Of a stretch of DNA of 64,000 nucleotides, positions 15,241 through 24,519 are shown in pieces. The translations under genes were made by a program, and so were the position numbers. The stretch spans positions 1 to 64,000 of the forward strand of contig NZ_JBLQUK010000012.1 in NCBI RefSeq assembly GCF_047872805.1. Direction: 5' to 3'. The stretch comes from Erythrobacter sp047872805. GTDB taxonomy: Bacteria > Pseudomonadota > Alphaproteobacteria > Sphingomonadales > Sphingomonadaceae. Every line of letters starts with the position of its first letter. Positions within the stretch are counted from its first letter, which is position 1. Below the pieces are notes generated by a model, which worked only from the letters and a program-made list of their open reading frames with translations, had not been told where the DNA came from and did not search any database.

Positions 15241-16908
15241 ATGGAATCAGTATTGGGACGGTTTGGAATGTGGGCGCTGATCCTGTGTGCCGCGATTGCC
15301 GCAATCGCGGGCGCGCAGGATTTGGGCTTTGCCGTCCATATGGGCATCATCGCTGCGGTCGCCGCCGTCCTGATGGTGGTTACCCTGCGCAGTTTTGATC
15401 CGCTCGCACAGGCACAAGCCATCTTCAAGATGCCCCCGGGTCCATCACGCTATGATGATGATGTGGTGCGTTGGGGAGTGATTGCGACAATGTTCTGGGG
15501 TCTGGCGGGCTTGCTGGCAGGAGTGTTCATCGCGCTGCAATTGGCCTTCCCCGCGCTCAATATCGAACCTTGGTTCAATTTTGGCCGCTTGCGCCCACTG
15601 CACACTTCGGCGGTGATCTTTGCGTTCGGCGGCAACGCGCTGATCGCCACCAGCTTCTATGTTGTTCAGCGCACCTGCCGCACCACCTTGGCATTGCCGG
15701 GCTTCGCGCGATTCGTGTTCTGGGGATACCAGCTTTTCATCGTCCTTGCCGCGACCGGCTATCTGATGGGTGTTACCCAATCGAAAGAATATGCCGAGCC
15801 GGAATGGTACGTCGATCTCTGGCTGACTGTCGTCTGGCTCGCCTATCTGGCGGTGTTTGTCGGCACTCTGCTGCGCCGCCGCGAGCCGCATATCTATGTC
15901 GCCAACTGGTTTTACCTAGCCTTCATCGTCACGATTGCGATGCTGCATGTGGTCAACAATCTGGCAATGCCGGTCAGCCTGCTGGGATCGCGCAGTTACA
16001 GCGCCTTTGCCGGGGTGCAGGATGCGCTGACCCAGTGGTGGTATGGCCACAATGCGGTTGGTTTCTTCCTTACCGCAGGCTTTCTGGCGATGATGTATTA
16101 TTTCGTGCCCAAGCAGGCGAACCGCCCGGTCTATTCCTATCGCCTGTCGATCATCCACTTCTGGTCGCTGATCTTCCTCTATATCTGGGCGGGCCCGCAC
16201 CACCTCCATTACACCGCGCTGCCCGATTGGGCGCAGACGCTGGGCATGGTGTTCTCAATCATGCTGTGGATGCCTAGCTGGGGCGGGATGATCAACGGTC
16301 TGATGACCTTGAACGGCGCGTGGGACAAGGTTCGCACCGATCCGATCATCCGCATGATGGTGCTAGCGCTCGCCTTCTACGGGATGAGCACGTTCGAAGG
16401 TCCGATGCTGTCGATCAAGGCGGTGAACAGCCTGTCGCATTACACCGACTGGACCATCGGCCATGTCCATTCCGGCGCGCTGGGATGGAACGGGATGATC
16501 ACATTTGCGTGCGTCTATTATCTCGTGCCGCGGCTATGGCAGAAAGAGCGGCTGTATTCGCTGCGGATGATCAATTGGCACTTCTGGCTCGCGACGCTGG
16601 GGATCGTTTTCTACGCCTCCAGCATGTGGGTCGCCGGGATTACGCAGGGCCTGATGTGGCGCGAATATGGGTCTGACGGTTACCTCGTAAACAGCTTTGT
16701 CGACACCGTTGCCGCGCTCGCGCCGATGTATTGGATGCGTGCCTTTGGCGGGCTGCTCTATCTCTTGGGCGCGGCGATCATGACCTATAATATCTGGATG
16801 ACCATCGCCGGCTATCAGCGTGCCGAAGCGCCCATGGGCGACACCGCATACGACCCCGCCGCAGATCGCCCGATCCCCACCCAACCGCACGCCGAACCGG
16901 CAGAATAA
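15241..16908 (+). CDS. ccoN: cbb3-type cytochrome c oxidase subunit I
   Basis: A 555-residue inner-membrane haem-copper subunit that reduces oxygen to water at low oxygen tension. Family His ligands are in RPLHTSAVIFAFGGN, in WAGPHHLHYTALPDW (Cu-B site) and in DWTIGHVHSGALGWNGM (haem ligands). Two extra N-terminal helices precede the core, as is usual in alphaproteobacteria. AGGGAA lies about ten bases before the ATG. First gene of ccoNOQPGHIS. Confidence 0.96.
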   Translation: MESVLGRFGMWALILCAAIAAIAGAQDLGFAVHMGIIAAVAAVLMVVTLRSFDPLAQAQAIFKMPPGPSRYDDDVVRWGVIATMFWGLAGLLAGVFIALQLAFPALNIEPWFNFGRLRPLHTSAVIFAFGGNALIATSFYVVQRTCRTTLALPGFARFVFWGYQLFIVLAATGYLMGVTQSKEYAEPEWYVDLWLTVVWLAYLAVFVGTLLRRREPHIYVANWFYLAFIVTIAMLHVVNNLAMPVSLLGSRSYSAFAGVQDALTQWWYGHNAVGFFLTAGFLAMMYYFVPKQANRPVYSYRLSIIHFWSLIFLYIWAGPHHLHYTALPDWAQTLGMVFSIMLWMPSWGGMINGLMTLNGAWDKVRTDPIIRMMVLALAFYGMSTFEGPMLSIKAVNSLSHYTDWTIGHVHSGALGWNGMITFACVYYLVPRLWQKERLYSLRMINWHFWLATLGIVFYASSMWVAGITQGLMWREYGSDGYLVNSFVDTVAALAPMYWMRAFGGLLYLLGAAIMTYNIWMTIAGYQRAEAPMGDTAYDPAADRPIPTQPHAEPAE

Positions 16909-16920
16909 GGGGCCATTCAG

Positions 16921-17688
16921 ATGAGCAACACCTCTCCAAATCAGGGCGCATTTGAAAGCCATAAGAAGCTTGAAAGGAATATCACCCTGCTTGCTGCAGC
17001 GACCCTTGTGACCGTGGCCATTGGCGGGATCGTGGAAATTGCGCCGCTGTTCTGGATCGACAACACGATCGAGAAGGTCGAGGGGATGCGCCCCTACACT
17101 CCGCTCGAACAGGCGGGGCGCGACATCTATGTGCGCGAAGGCTGCTATCTTTGCCATAGCCAGATGATCCGGCCTTTCAGGGACGAAGTCGAACGCTACG
17201 GCCATTACAGTCTCGCTGCGGAAAGTATGTACGATCATCCGTTCCAATGGGGATCGAAACGCACCGGGCCAGACCTTGCGCGGGTCGGCGGGCGCTATTC
17301 GGATAGCTGGCATGTCCAACATCTCAAGGACCCGCAAAGCGTTGTCCCGCAAAGCATCATGCCCAGCTACAGCTTCCTTGCTGAAACGCCGCTCAAAGTG
17401 GCGGATATTTCGGCCAATCTGACCGCGCTCAGCCGGGTCGGCGTGCCTTACACCCAGGCTGACATTGCGGCGGCCGAAACCGACATATTCGCACAGGCAA
17501 ATCCCGAGCTCGATGCAGGCGATCTGGCAACCCGGTATCCCAAGGCACAGATCCGCGACTTTGACGGCAACCCAGCGCGCGTCACCGAAATGGATGCGCT
17601 GATTGCCTATCTCCAGATGCTGGGCACGCTGGTCGATGTCGAAAGCGCAGCGGCGCAGGCCGAACTGGCGGAGGAGAAAGGCCGATGA
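16921..17688 (+). CDS. ccoO: cbb3-type cytochrome c oxidase subunit II (mono-haem)
   Basis: A 255-residue membrane-anchored cytochrome c. One N-terminal helix (about residues 21-45) is followed by the haem motif CYLCH at 75-79 with the typical SQMIRPF after it, and a distal Met in QSIMPSYSFL. It passes electrons to CcoN. The gene ends ATGA-overlapped with ccoQ. Confidence 0.96.
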   Translation: MSNTSPNQGAFESHKKLERNITLLAAATLVTVAIGGIVEIAPLFWIDNTIEKVEGMRPYTPLEQAGRDIYVREGCYLCHSQMIRPFRDEVERYGHYSLAAESMYDHPFQWGSKRTGPDLARVGGRYSDSWHVQHLKDPQSVVPQSIMPSYSFLAETPLKVADISANLTALSRVGVPYTQADIAAAETDIFAQANPELDAGDLATRYPKAQIRDFDGNPARVTEMDALIAYLQMLGTLVDVESAAAQAELAEEKGR

Positions 17689-17846
17689 ACCTTTACGAAG
17701 CCTTGCGCCACTTTGCCGACAGCTACGGTCTGGCGATCATTTTCGGCACCTATCTGCTGCTCTGCGGTTGGCATTTCCTGCCGCATTCGCGCGCGGGAGT
17801 TGAACAGGCGAAACTTTCGATTTTCGAGGAAGACGACGATGTCTGA
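17685..17846 (+). CDS. ccoQ: cbb3-type oxidase subunit CcoQ
   Basis: A 53-residue protein with one membrane helix (about residues 14-29) and an acidic tail ending FEEDDDV, the standard CcoQ/FixQ form. It starts within the ccoO stop (ATGA) and ends overlapping the ccoP start. CcoQ stabilises the oxidase complex. Confidence 0.9.
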   Translation: MNLYEALRHFADSYGLAIIFGTYLLLCGWHFLPHSRAGVEQAKLSIFEEDDDV

Positions 17847-18771
17847 CCAAGACCACACAGATGAAGCCACGGGCACCGAATTCGTCGGCCACGAATGGGA
17901 CGGGATCAAGGAACTCAACACCCCGCTGCCGCGCTGGTGGCTGTGGACCTTTTATGCCTGCATTGCGTGGTCTTTGGTCTATGTCGTGTTGTATCCTGCT
18001 TGGCCGATGGTCGAACAGGCGACCGAGGGCACCTTGGGTTGGTCCTCGCGCCGCGAACTAGCCGATGACATCGCTGCGGTGGAGACGGCACGTGCGCAGA
18101 CCTATCAACGGATAGCCGCAACCGACATCACCGCGCTTGGACAGGATGCCGACCTGCTGGGACAGGCGATTGCTGGCGGTGCGGCGGCGTTCAAACAACA
18201 CTGCGTCCAGTGCCATGGCGCTGGGGCCGCCGGATATGAACAATATGGCTACCCCAACCTCAACGATGACGACTGGATCTGGGGCGGGAAACTGACCGAT
18301 ATCGAATACACCCTGACCCACGGTGTTCGCTGGGAAGGGTCGGACGAAACGCGGGTAACCTATATGCCTGCTTTCGAAGGAATATTTGATCGCGCGCAAA
18401 TCGATGCACTGGTCGTTCACGTCCGCTCGCTAAGCGGTGATGGGGCTGGCAGCGCAGCGGGGGCGCAATTGTTCTCGGACAATTGTGCAGCCTGCCATCA
18501 GGCCAGCGGCGAAGGCGACCGTGCAATCGGCGCGCCCGCGCTCGACGACGCAATCTGGCTATATGGCGGCGGTGCGGCGAATATTCGCCAGCAAATCCTT
18601 GCGCCGCGGCACGGGATCATGCCCGGCTGGAGCGACAAGCTCAACCCGGTCACAATCCGCATGTTGGCCGCCTATGTCCACTCGCGCGGCGGCGGCGAAA
18701 TGGCGGAAAGCGCGGCGCCCACCCAAAACCCGGAACAGGCAGAAGGGGCCGGAGACGATGATCGCCCCTGA
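17839..18771 (+). CDS. ccoP: cbb3-type cytochrome c oxidase subunit III (di-haem)
   Basis: A 310-residue protein with the FixP N-terminal segment (GHEWDGIKELNTPLPRWWLW), one membrane helix (about residues 34-54), and two cytochrome c domains with haem motifs CVQCH at 122-126 and CAACH at 216-220. It is the entry point for electrons. The ATG at 17839 overlaps ccoQ by eight bases. The C-terminal 20 residues are a disordered Gln/Glu/Pro-rich tail. Confidence 0.96.
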   Translation: MSDQDHTDEATGTEFVGHEWDGIKELNTPLPRWWLWTFYACIAWSLVYVVLYPAWPMVEQATEGTLGWSSRRELADDIAAVETARAQTYQRIAATDITALGQDADLLGQAIAGGAAAFKQHCVQCHGAGAAGYEQYGYPNLNDDDWIWGGKLTDIEYTLTHGVRWEGSDETRVTYMPAFEGIFDRAQIDALVVHVRSLSGDGAGSAAGAQLFSDNCAACHQASGEGDRAIGAPALDDAIWLYGGGAANIRQQILAPRHGIMPGWSDKLNPVTIRMLAAYVHSRGGGEMAESAAPTQNPEQAEGAGDDDRP

Positions 18772-20329
18772 AGTCGACCCTGACGACCCGAAGCCCGCGC
18801 GCGATTGGCAGGAAGCACTCGGCGAGGCAGGCGTAACCGAGCGCGCCGCCCTGCCGGTTTCTCCTGCGCTGCGAAAGCCGCCGGTCGCCGCGAGGCCTGC
18901 CGGAAACGGCAATCTCTACGAAGCCCGCGCCAGCGTTCATAACAAGCGTATCGACGGACCGTTTCGCCGGTTCAAATGGCTGGTCATGTTCGTCACGCTG
19001 ACGATCTATTACGTGACCCCGTGGATCCGCTGGGACCGCGGGCCCTATGCGCCGGATCAGGCGGTGCTGATCAATCTGGCCAACCGCCGGTTCTATATGT
19101 TCGATATCGAAATCTGGCCGCACGAATTCTATTTCGTCGCCGGGATGCTGATTATGGCAGGGATTGGCCTGTTTCTGGTCACCAGCGCTGTGGGCCGGGC
19201 ATGGTGCGGTTATGCCTGCCCGCAGACCGTGTGGACCGACCTGTTTCAGCATATCGACCGCTTCATCGACGGGGATCGCAACGCCCGCGCGCGGTTGGAT
19301 AAGGCACCCTGGAGTCCAGCGAAATTTGCACGCCGTTTGGGCAAATGGACGATTTATCTAATTATCAGCCTGCTAACGGGCGGCGCGTGGATTCTCTATT
19401 TTGCTGACGCCCCAACACTGTTCGCGGATTTCTTCGCGCTCAACGCCGATCCGCTAGCCTATATGACGGTCGCCATATTGACCGGCACGACATTCTGGCT
19501 GGGCGGATTCATGCGCGAACAGGTGTGCATCTACATGTGCCCCTGGCCGCGCATCCAGGGCGCAATGATCGACGAAAACTCGCTGATCGTGACGTATAAG
19601 GACTGGCGCGGAGAGCAGCGCGGCAGCCTCAAGAAGGCTCTGAAGGAACCGGAGAAATACGGCGACTGCATCGATTGCCGCGAATGTGTCGCGGTGTGCC
19701 CGACGGGTATAGACATTCGTGAAGGCCAACAGATCGGCTGCATCACCTGCGCATTGTGTATCGACGCCTGTGACCGTGTGATGCAAGACATTGGCCGTCC
19801 GCGCGGACTGATCGATTACGCAACGCTTGATCAATGCGAGGCCGAAGCCGGCGGCGCTGAGGCGACGCCCGCGTGGATGGCGCTGCTGCGACCGCGCACC
19901 TTTATCTATTTTGGCATTTGGGGCGCAATCGGACTTGCCATGCTGTTTGCACTTGGCACGCGCTCGCACACTGACCTCACAGTGTCGCCCGATCGCAATC
20001 CACCCTATATGTTGATGAAGGACGGGTCGGTGCGCAACGCCTATACCCTGCGGCTGCGCAATATGGAGGCTCGCCCGCGCGATATGGAGGTGGCGCTGAT
20101 CGGCCTCCCCGATGGCGCGGTCATGTGGACCGACCGGATCGGCAGCGATGCCGCCGCCGCTGTGCAGACGATCAAGGTTCCGGCTGACGAAACCCGCGTT
20201 GTGCGCACCTATGTGACGATCCCCGCCGGAACCAGCGCAGATCGCTTCACGTTCCAGCTGACTTCGCTCGATGAACAGCGCGAACAAGACCTCGCCGAAA
20301 CGACCTTTAACACTCCCGGAGGAAATTGA
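18758..20329 (+). CDS. ccoG: Cytochrome oxidase accessory protein CcoG (FixG)
   Basis: A 523-residue inner-membrane polyferredoxin with about five helices, the motif WCGYACPQTVW, and two 4Fe-4S clusters (CIDCRECVAVCP and CITCALCIDACD), followed by a periplasmic FixG C-terminal domain. CcoG reduces copper during cbb3 assembly. The ATG at 18758 has GGAG five bases upstream and overlaps ccoP by 14 bases. The frame is open further upstream inside ccoP, but that is not coding. Confidence 0.94.
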   Translation: MIAPEVDPDDPKPARDWQEALGEAGVTERAALPVSPALRKPPVAARPAGNGNLYEARASVHNKRIDGPFRRFKWLVMFVTLTIYYVTPWIRWDRGPYAPDQAVLINLANRRFYMFDIEIWPHEFYFVAGMLIMAGIGLFLVTSAVGRAWCGYACPQTVWTDLFQHIDRFIDGDRNARARLDKAPWSPAKFARRLGKWTIYLIISLLTGGAWILYFADAPTLFADFFALNADPLAYMTVAILTGTTFWLGGFMREQVCIYMCPWPRIQGAMIDENSLIVTYKDWRGEQRGSLKKALKEPEKYGDCIDCRECVAVCPTGIDIREGQQIGCITCALCIDACDRVMQDIGRPRGLIDYATLDQCEAEAGGAEATPAWMALLRPRTFIYFGIWGAIGLAMLFALGTRSHTDLTVSPDRNPPYMLMKDGSVRNAYTLRLRNMEARPRDMEVALIGLPDGAVMWTDRIGSDAAAAVQTIKVPADETRVVRTYVTIPAGTSADRFTFQLTSLDEQREQDLAETTFNTPGGN

Positions 20330-20790
20330 TGGCTGATACGCAAGGCAAAGGCTCCTTCACCGGGCGGCACATGGCTTTGGCCATGATTGGCGGGTTCGGC
20401 ATCGTTATTGCGGTCAATTTCACCATGGCGAGCCTCGCGGTCGGCGGCTTTCACGGGGTGGTGGTCGAAAATTCCTATGTTGCCAGCCAGCGCTTCAACG
20501 GCTGGCTGGCACAAGCCGAAGCCTCCCGCGCGCTGGGCTGGACCGCAGAGATCAGCCGGGATGAGGGCGGTTTCGTGATGGTTTCGGCAAGAGATCTGCC
20601 CGCAGGCGCCGCCATAACCGCGCAGCTGCGCCGCCCGCTTGGCGCACATGAATTCGCCGCAGTGACTTTTGAGCCCGCGGGCACGGGCCTTTATCGCTCG
20701 ACCAAGCCTGTTGCCGAGGGACGCTGGACCCTGCGCCTGTATATCGAAGCCGGTGACCAGCGTTGGGCGCAAGAAAGCGAGTTGAAGTGA
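20329..20790 (+). CDS. ccoH: cbb3 oxidase assembly protein CcoH (FixH)
   Basis: A 153-residue protein with an N-terminal membrane helix (about residues 13-35) and a periplasmic FixH domain with SYVASQRFNGWLAQAEA. It is required for stable oxidase assembly. GGAGG is six bases before the ATG. The start overlaps the ccoG stop by one base and the stop overlaps the ccoI GTG. Confidence 0.9.
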   Translation: MADTQGKGSFTGRHMALAMIGGFGIVIAVNFTMASLAVGGFHGVVVENSYVASQRFNGWLAQAEASRALGWTAEISRDEGGFVMVSARDLPAGAAITAQLRRPLGAHEFAAVTFEPAGTGLYRSTKPVAEGRWTLRLYIEAGDQRWAQESELK

Positions 20791-22928
20791 ACGCCCCTGC
20801 ATCGCTCCCCAACCCAGGCACCGCGACAAAGGGCACACGTTTCACCGTGCCTGGAATGCGCTGCGTCGGATGCATCGCCAAGATCGAGCGCGAGTTGCCC
20901 AAACTCGATGGCATCCATGCAGCACGCGTAAATTTCTCAGCCAAACGCGTCGCGGTGCAACACGATCCTGAGGTCACAGAAGCCGCTCTGACCGAAGCCT
21001 TGCTGAGGCTTGGTTTTGAAGCACAACCCGTAGCCGAAAATCCGCTGGGTCAAGAGACGCAGGAGCGCAAAGCGCTGCTGCGCGCATTGGGTGTGGCTGG
21101 CTTTGGCATGATGAACATCATGCTGTTATCGGTCAGCATCTGGTCGGGCGCAGACGGCGCAACGCGCGCGCTGTTTCACTGGCTTTCGGCGCTGATTGCA
21201 CTGCCGGTCATCGCCTATTCGGGCCGTCCGTTCTTTGCCTCTGCATGGATGGCGCTCAAATACCGGCGCACCAATATGGACGTGCCGATTTCCATCGGTG
21301 TGATCCTCGCTGCGGCCCTCAGCCTGTATGAAACGATCACTCACGGGGGCCATGCCTATTTCGAAAGCGCAGTGATGCTGTTGTTCTTTCTGCTCGCGGG
21401 GCGCGCGCTCGATGCCGAAATGCGCACCCGCACCCGCGCCGGGATTGGCGCATTGCTGGGTCGGATGGGGAAAAGCGCAAGCGTCATCGGGCCGGACGGA
21501 TCGGCCCGGCGGATTGCAGCGCGCGACCTTGAAGCCGGTATGCTGGTGCTGGTCTCCGCTGGAGAAGCGCTGGCCGCCGATGGCACAGTCGAGCAGGGCA
21601 GCAGCGCCGTCGACAATTCCATGCTGACCGGCGAAAGCGCACCCGAGGCGGTGACTGTAGGGTCGCCGGTTCATGCCGGGGCGATCAATCTGTCGGTCCC
21701 GTTCCAGATGCGGCTGACCCGCACCGCCGATGACACTACGCTTGCAGAAATCGCGCGGCTGATGGACGAAGCGGGGCAATCGCGCAGCCAATATGTGCGG
21801 ATCGCCGATCGCGCTGCGCGCCTCTATGCGCCGGTGGTCCACACCTTGGCGCTGCTGGCCTTTGCCGGGTGGATGATCGCGGGCGCGGGCTGGCACCAAT
21901 CGCTGACCATTGCCATTGCAGTGCTGATTATCACCTGCCCCTGCGCCTTGGGACTGGCGGTGCCTGCGGCCCAAGTGGTGGCATCAGGCGCGCTGCTCAA
22001 ACGCGGTATGTTGGTAAAGGACGGCAGCGCACTCGAACGACTGGCAGAGGTCGATGTTGCTGTGTTCGACAAGACCGGGACCCTGACCATCGGAGAGCCG
22101 CGAGCGGACCTATCTCCGCTGAATTCTACCGCGCGCGCAGTGGCGCTGGGACTGGCACAGAACAGCCGCCATCCACTCAGCCGGGGACTCACGGAGGCCT
22201 TGATCAAGGTGGGTGCCTCGCCTGCCGTTGTTACACATATCAAAGAAGTCGGTGGGCATGGCTTGCATGGGCGCTGGAATGGCGTTGAGGTTGCCCTTGA
22301 ACGACCCGATCGAGATGCCTCTGGGGGCGCGCTCGCCGCGCGGCTGCGCATCGGCGAGCGAGTGACCGACATCAGTTTCAGCGACCCTTTGCGCCCCGAT
22401 TGCGCGCAGACGCTCAGCAGCTTGCGCCGTTTCGGAATCGACTCAAGCATTCTTTCCGGCGATCGCCGCGCGCCGGTGGAAGCGGTTGCGGCCCTCTTTG
22501 GCCTTGCGTTCGCAAGCGAGGTTTCGCCGCGGGACAAGCTCGCTGTGCTGGAGGGTCTGCGCGAGGCGGGCAAGAAGCCGTTGATGATCGGTGACGGCCT
22601 AAACGATGGACCCGCGCTTGCTGCTGCTCACGCCTCTATTGCGCCAAGCACCGCCAGCGACGCGAGCCAGCAAGCCGCCGATGCCGTGTTCATTGGTGAA
22701 GCATTGATGCCGGTTGCACAGGCGATACGCGTGGCGCGCAGGGCCATGGCGATCGTGCGGCAAAATTTCGGCTTTGCGGTGCTTTACAATGCACTTGCCG
22801 TCCCGTTGGCACTGTTGGGCCATGTTACACCCCTTATTGCAGCGCTTGCGATGTCGTTAAGCTCGATCGTGGTGGTCGGAAATTCGCTGAGATTGGCAGG
22901 AGCCGCGAATGACGGGAGCGCGCGGTGA
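20787..22928 (+). CDS. ccoI: Copper-transporting P-type ATPase CcoI (FixI)
   Basis: A 713-residue P1B ATPase that supplies copper for the oxidase. It has an N-terminal metal-binding domain (GMRCVGC, residues 23-29), the membrane CPC motif at about 384-386, the phosphorylation motif DKTGT at 428, and GDGLNDGPAL. GTG at 20787 is taken as start because it overlaps the ccoH stop (GTGA). A TTG further upstream lies inside ccoH. Confidence 0.93.
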   Translation: MNAPASLPNPGTATKGTRFTVPGMRCVGCIAKIERELPKLDGIHAARVNFSAKRVAVQHDPEVTEAALTEALLRLGFEAQPVAENPLGQETQERKALLRALGVAGFGMMNIMLLSVSIWSGADGATRALFHWLSALIALPVIAYSGRPFFASAWMALKYRRTNMDVPISIGVILAAALSLYETITHGGHAYFESAVMLLFFLLAGRALDAEMRTRTRAGIGALLGRMGKSASVIGPDGSARRIAARDLEAGMLVLVSAGEALAADGTVEQGSSAVDNSMLTGESAPEAVTVGSPVHAGAINLSVPFQMRLTRTADDTTLAEIARLMDEAGQSRSQYVRIADRAARLYAPVVHTLALLAFAGWMIAGAGWHQSLTIAIAVLIITCPCALGLAVPAAQVVASGALLKRGMLVKDGSALERLAEVDVAVFDKTGTLTIGEPRADLSPLNSTARAVALGLAQNSRHPLSRGLTEALIKVGASPAVVTHIKEVGGHGLHGRWNGVEVALERPDRDASGGALAARLRIGERVTDISFSDPLRPDCAQTLSSLRRFGIDSSILSGDRRAPVEAVAALFGLAFASEVSPRDKLAVLEGLREAGKKPLMIGDGLNDGPALAAAHASIAPSTASDASQQAADAVFIGEALMPVAQAIRVARRAMAIVRQNFGFAVLYNALAVPLALLGHVTPLIAALAMSLSSIVVVGNSLRLAGAANDGSAR

Positions 22929-23077
22929 CCGGGCTGGTGCTGCTCATCCCCATCGCCTTGTTGATGGGAGCGGCGGGGCTGGTCGCGTTTCTGTGGTCAA
23001 TGCGCAGCGGTCAATATGAAGACATGGACGGCGCGGCCGCTCGGATCCTGATCGAAGATGAGGAGAGTGGCGTATGA
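22925..23077 (+). CDS. ccoS: cbb3 oxidase maturation protein CcoS
   Basis: A 50-residue protein with one helix (residues 3-25) followed by FLWSMRSGQYEDMDGAAARIL, the CcoS signature. CcoS is needed for cofactor insertion. It starts with GTG inside the ccoI stop and ends ATGA-overlapped with the next small gene. Confidence 0.92.
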   Translation: MTGLVLLIPIALLMGAAGLVAFLWSMRSGQYEDMDGAAARILIEDEESGV

Positions 23078-23292
23078 AACTTGTGCTACTGCTCCTTGCG
23101 ATGACACCAATCTCGCTCGGCCCGCTGCCGGCTATAGACCGCACACTTACACTGAGCTTGTGCAACGGCGGGGACATTGCAATCCCGCTGGAAGACGGCA
23201 ACAGCGGGCAAGGACGCGATTGTCACCAACAAGGCTGCCATGCGGGCAGCTGCCGCCAAAGGGCTAAACACCTCCGTATGCAGGCCGCCTGA
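23074..23292 (+). CDS. Small secreted Cys/His-rich protein coupled to ccoS
   Basis: A 72-residue protein with a signal peptide (MKLVLLLLAMTPISLG...) and a short mature part containing LCNGGDIAIPL and DCHQQGCHAGSC, a dense Cys/His cluster, then a basic tail. Its ATG lies in the ccoS stop (ATGA), so it is probably translated with the oxidase operon. The residues could bind copper or iron in the periplasm, which would fit oxidase assembly. This is inference and I recognise no family. Confidence 0.6.
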   Translation: MKLVLLLLAMTPISLGPLPAIDRTLTLSLCNGGDIAIPLEDGNSGQGRDCHQQGCHAGSCRQRAKHLRMQAA

Positions 23293-23388
23293 CCGCGTAC
23301 CAAACCCGCTTTCACCAAAGCGGTCTTGTCCCTATGGCTCCGGGAAAGAATGCCGCCAAGCGCGGCGCGATTAACCGGAGAAACGCCC

Positions 23389-24495
23389 ATGAAAACCCGC
23401 GCCGCTGTGGCATTCGAAGCCCAAAGGCCACTCGAAATCGTCGAGCTAGATCTGGAAGGGCCAAAGCCGGGAGAAGTGCTGGTAGAAATCATGGCGACCG
23501 GCATCTGCCATACCGATGCCTATACACTCGACGGGCTCGACAGCGAGGGGATTTTCCCCAGCGTACTGGGTCACGAAGGCGCAGGGATCGTCCGCGAAGT
23601 GGGCGTCGGCGTCACCAGCGTCGCGCCGGATGATCACGTCATCCCGCTCTACACCCCAGAATGCCGCCAATGCAAAATGTGCCTGTCAGGCAAGACCAAT
23701 CTCTGCAGTGCAATTCGCGCGACACAGGGCAAGGGGCTGATGCCAGACGGCACCTCGCGGATGAGTTACAAGGGGCGGACGATCTATCACTATATGGGCT
23801 GTTCGACCTTCTCGAATTTCATCGTCCTGCCCGAAATCGCAGTAGCCAAAATTCGCACCGATGCACCCTTCAACAGCGCCTGCTACATTGGGTGCGGGGT
23901 GACGACGGGCGTGGGCGCGGTGGTCAACACCGCTAAGGTGAAGCCGGGCGACAATGTGGTGGTGTTCGGGCTCGGCGGGATCGGGCTCAACGTTATTCAG
24001 GGCGCGAGGATGGCGGGCGCTGACCGGATCGTGGGTGTAGACATCAACCCGGCGAAACGCGAATGGGGTGAAAGGTTCGGGATGACCCACTTCGTAAACC
24101 CGCGCGAAACCGTCGACGTGGTGGCGCATCTGGTCGAACTGCTCGATGGCGGGGCGGACTATTCGTTCGATTGCACTGGCAACACCGAAGTCATGCGCGA
24201 TGCGCTGGAATGCTGTCACAAGGGTTGGGGCACGTCGATCATCATCGGTGTCGCCGAAGCTGGGCGGGAAATTTCCACTCGCCCGTTCCAATTGGTGACC
24301 GGCCGAAATTGGCGCGGTACGGCGTTCGGCGGGGCCAAGGGCCGAACCGACGTACCCAAAATCGTCGACTGGTACATGAACGGCAAGATCGCAATCGACC
24401 CGATGATCACTCACACGCTAAGTTTGGAGGAGATCAACAAGGGGTTCGACTTGATGCATAGCGGCGAAAGCATTCGCAGCGTGGTCGTTTTTTGA
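23389..24495 (+). CDS. frmA: S-(hydroxymethyl)glutathione dehydrogenase (class III alcohol dehydrogenase)
   Basis: A 368-residue cytosolic zinc enzyme that oxidises the formaldehyde-glutathione adduct. The catalytic zinc ligands are in TGICHTDAY and LGHEGAG and the structural zinc site is CRQCKMC...LC. The NAD fold has GLGGIGLNVIQG, and the class III motif GGAKGRTDVPKIV is present. CGGAG is eight bases before the chosen ATG, and the longer frame upstream has no such site. It stands alone between the oxidase operon and the TetR gene. Confidence 0.95.
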   Translation: MKTRAAVAFEAQRPLEIVELDLEGPKPGEVLVEIMATGICHTDAYTLDGLDSEGIFPSVLGHEGAGIVREVGVGVTSVAPDDHVIPLYTPECRQCKMCLSGKTNLCSAIRATQGKGLMPDGTSRMSYKGRTIYHYMGCSTFSNFIVLPEIAVAKIRTDAPFNSACYIGCGVTTGVGAVVNTAKVKPGDNVVVFGLGGIGLNVIQGARMAGADRIVGVDINPAKREWGERFGMTHFVNPRETVDVVAHLVELLDGGADYSFDCTGNTEVMRDALECCHKGWGTSIIIGVAEAGREISTRPFQLVTGRNWRGTAFGGAKGRTDVPKIVDWYMNGKIAIDPMITHTLSLEEINKGFDLMHSGESIRSVVVF

Positions 24496-24519
24496 TGCCT
24501 CATCGCAGCCTAGAGAGCG

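Noticed and set aside
18437..18757. Upstream extension of ccoG to a 630-residue protein
   Set aside because: The extension lies inside ccoP in another frame. The ATG at 18758 has a proper ribosome site and the FixG domain begins after it.
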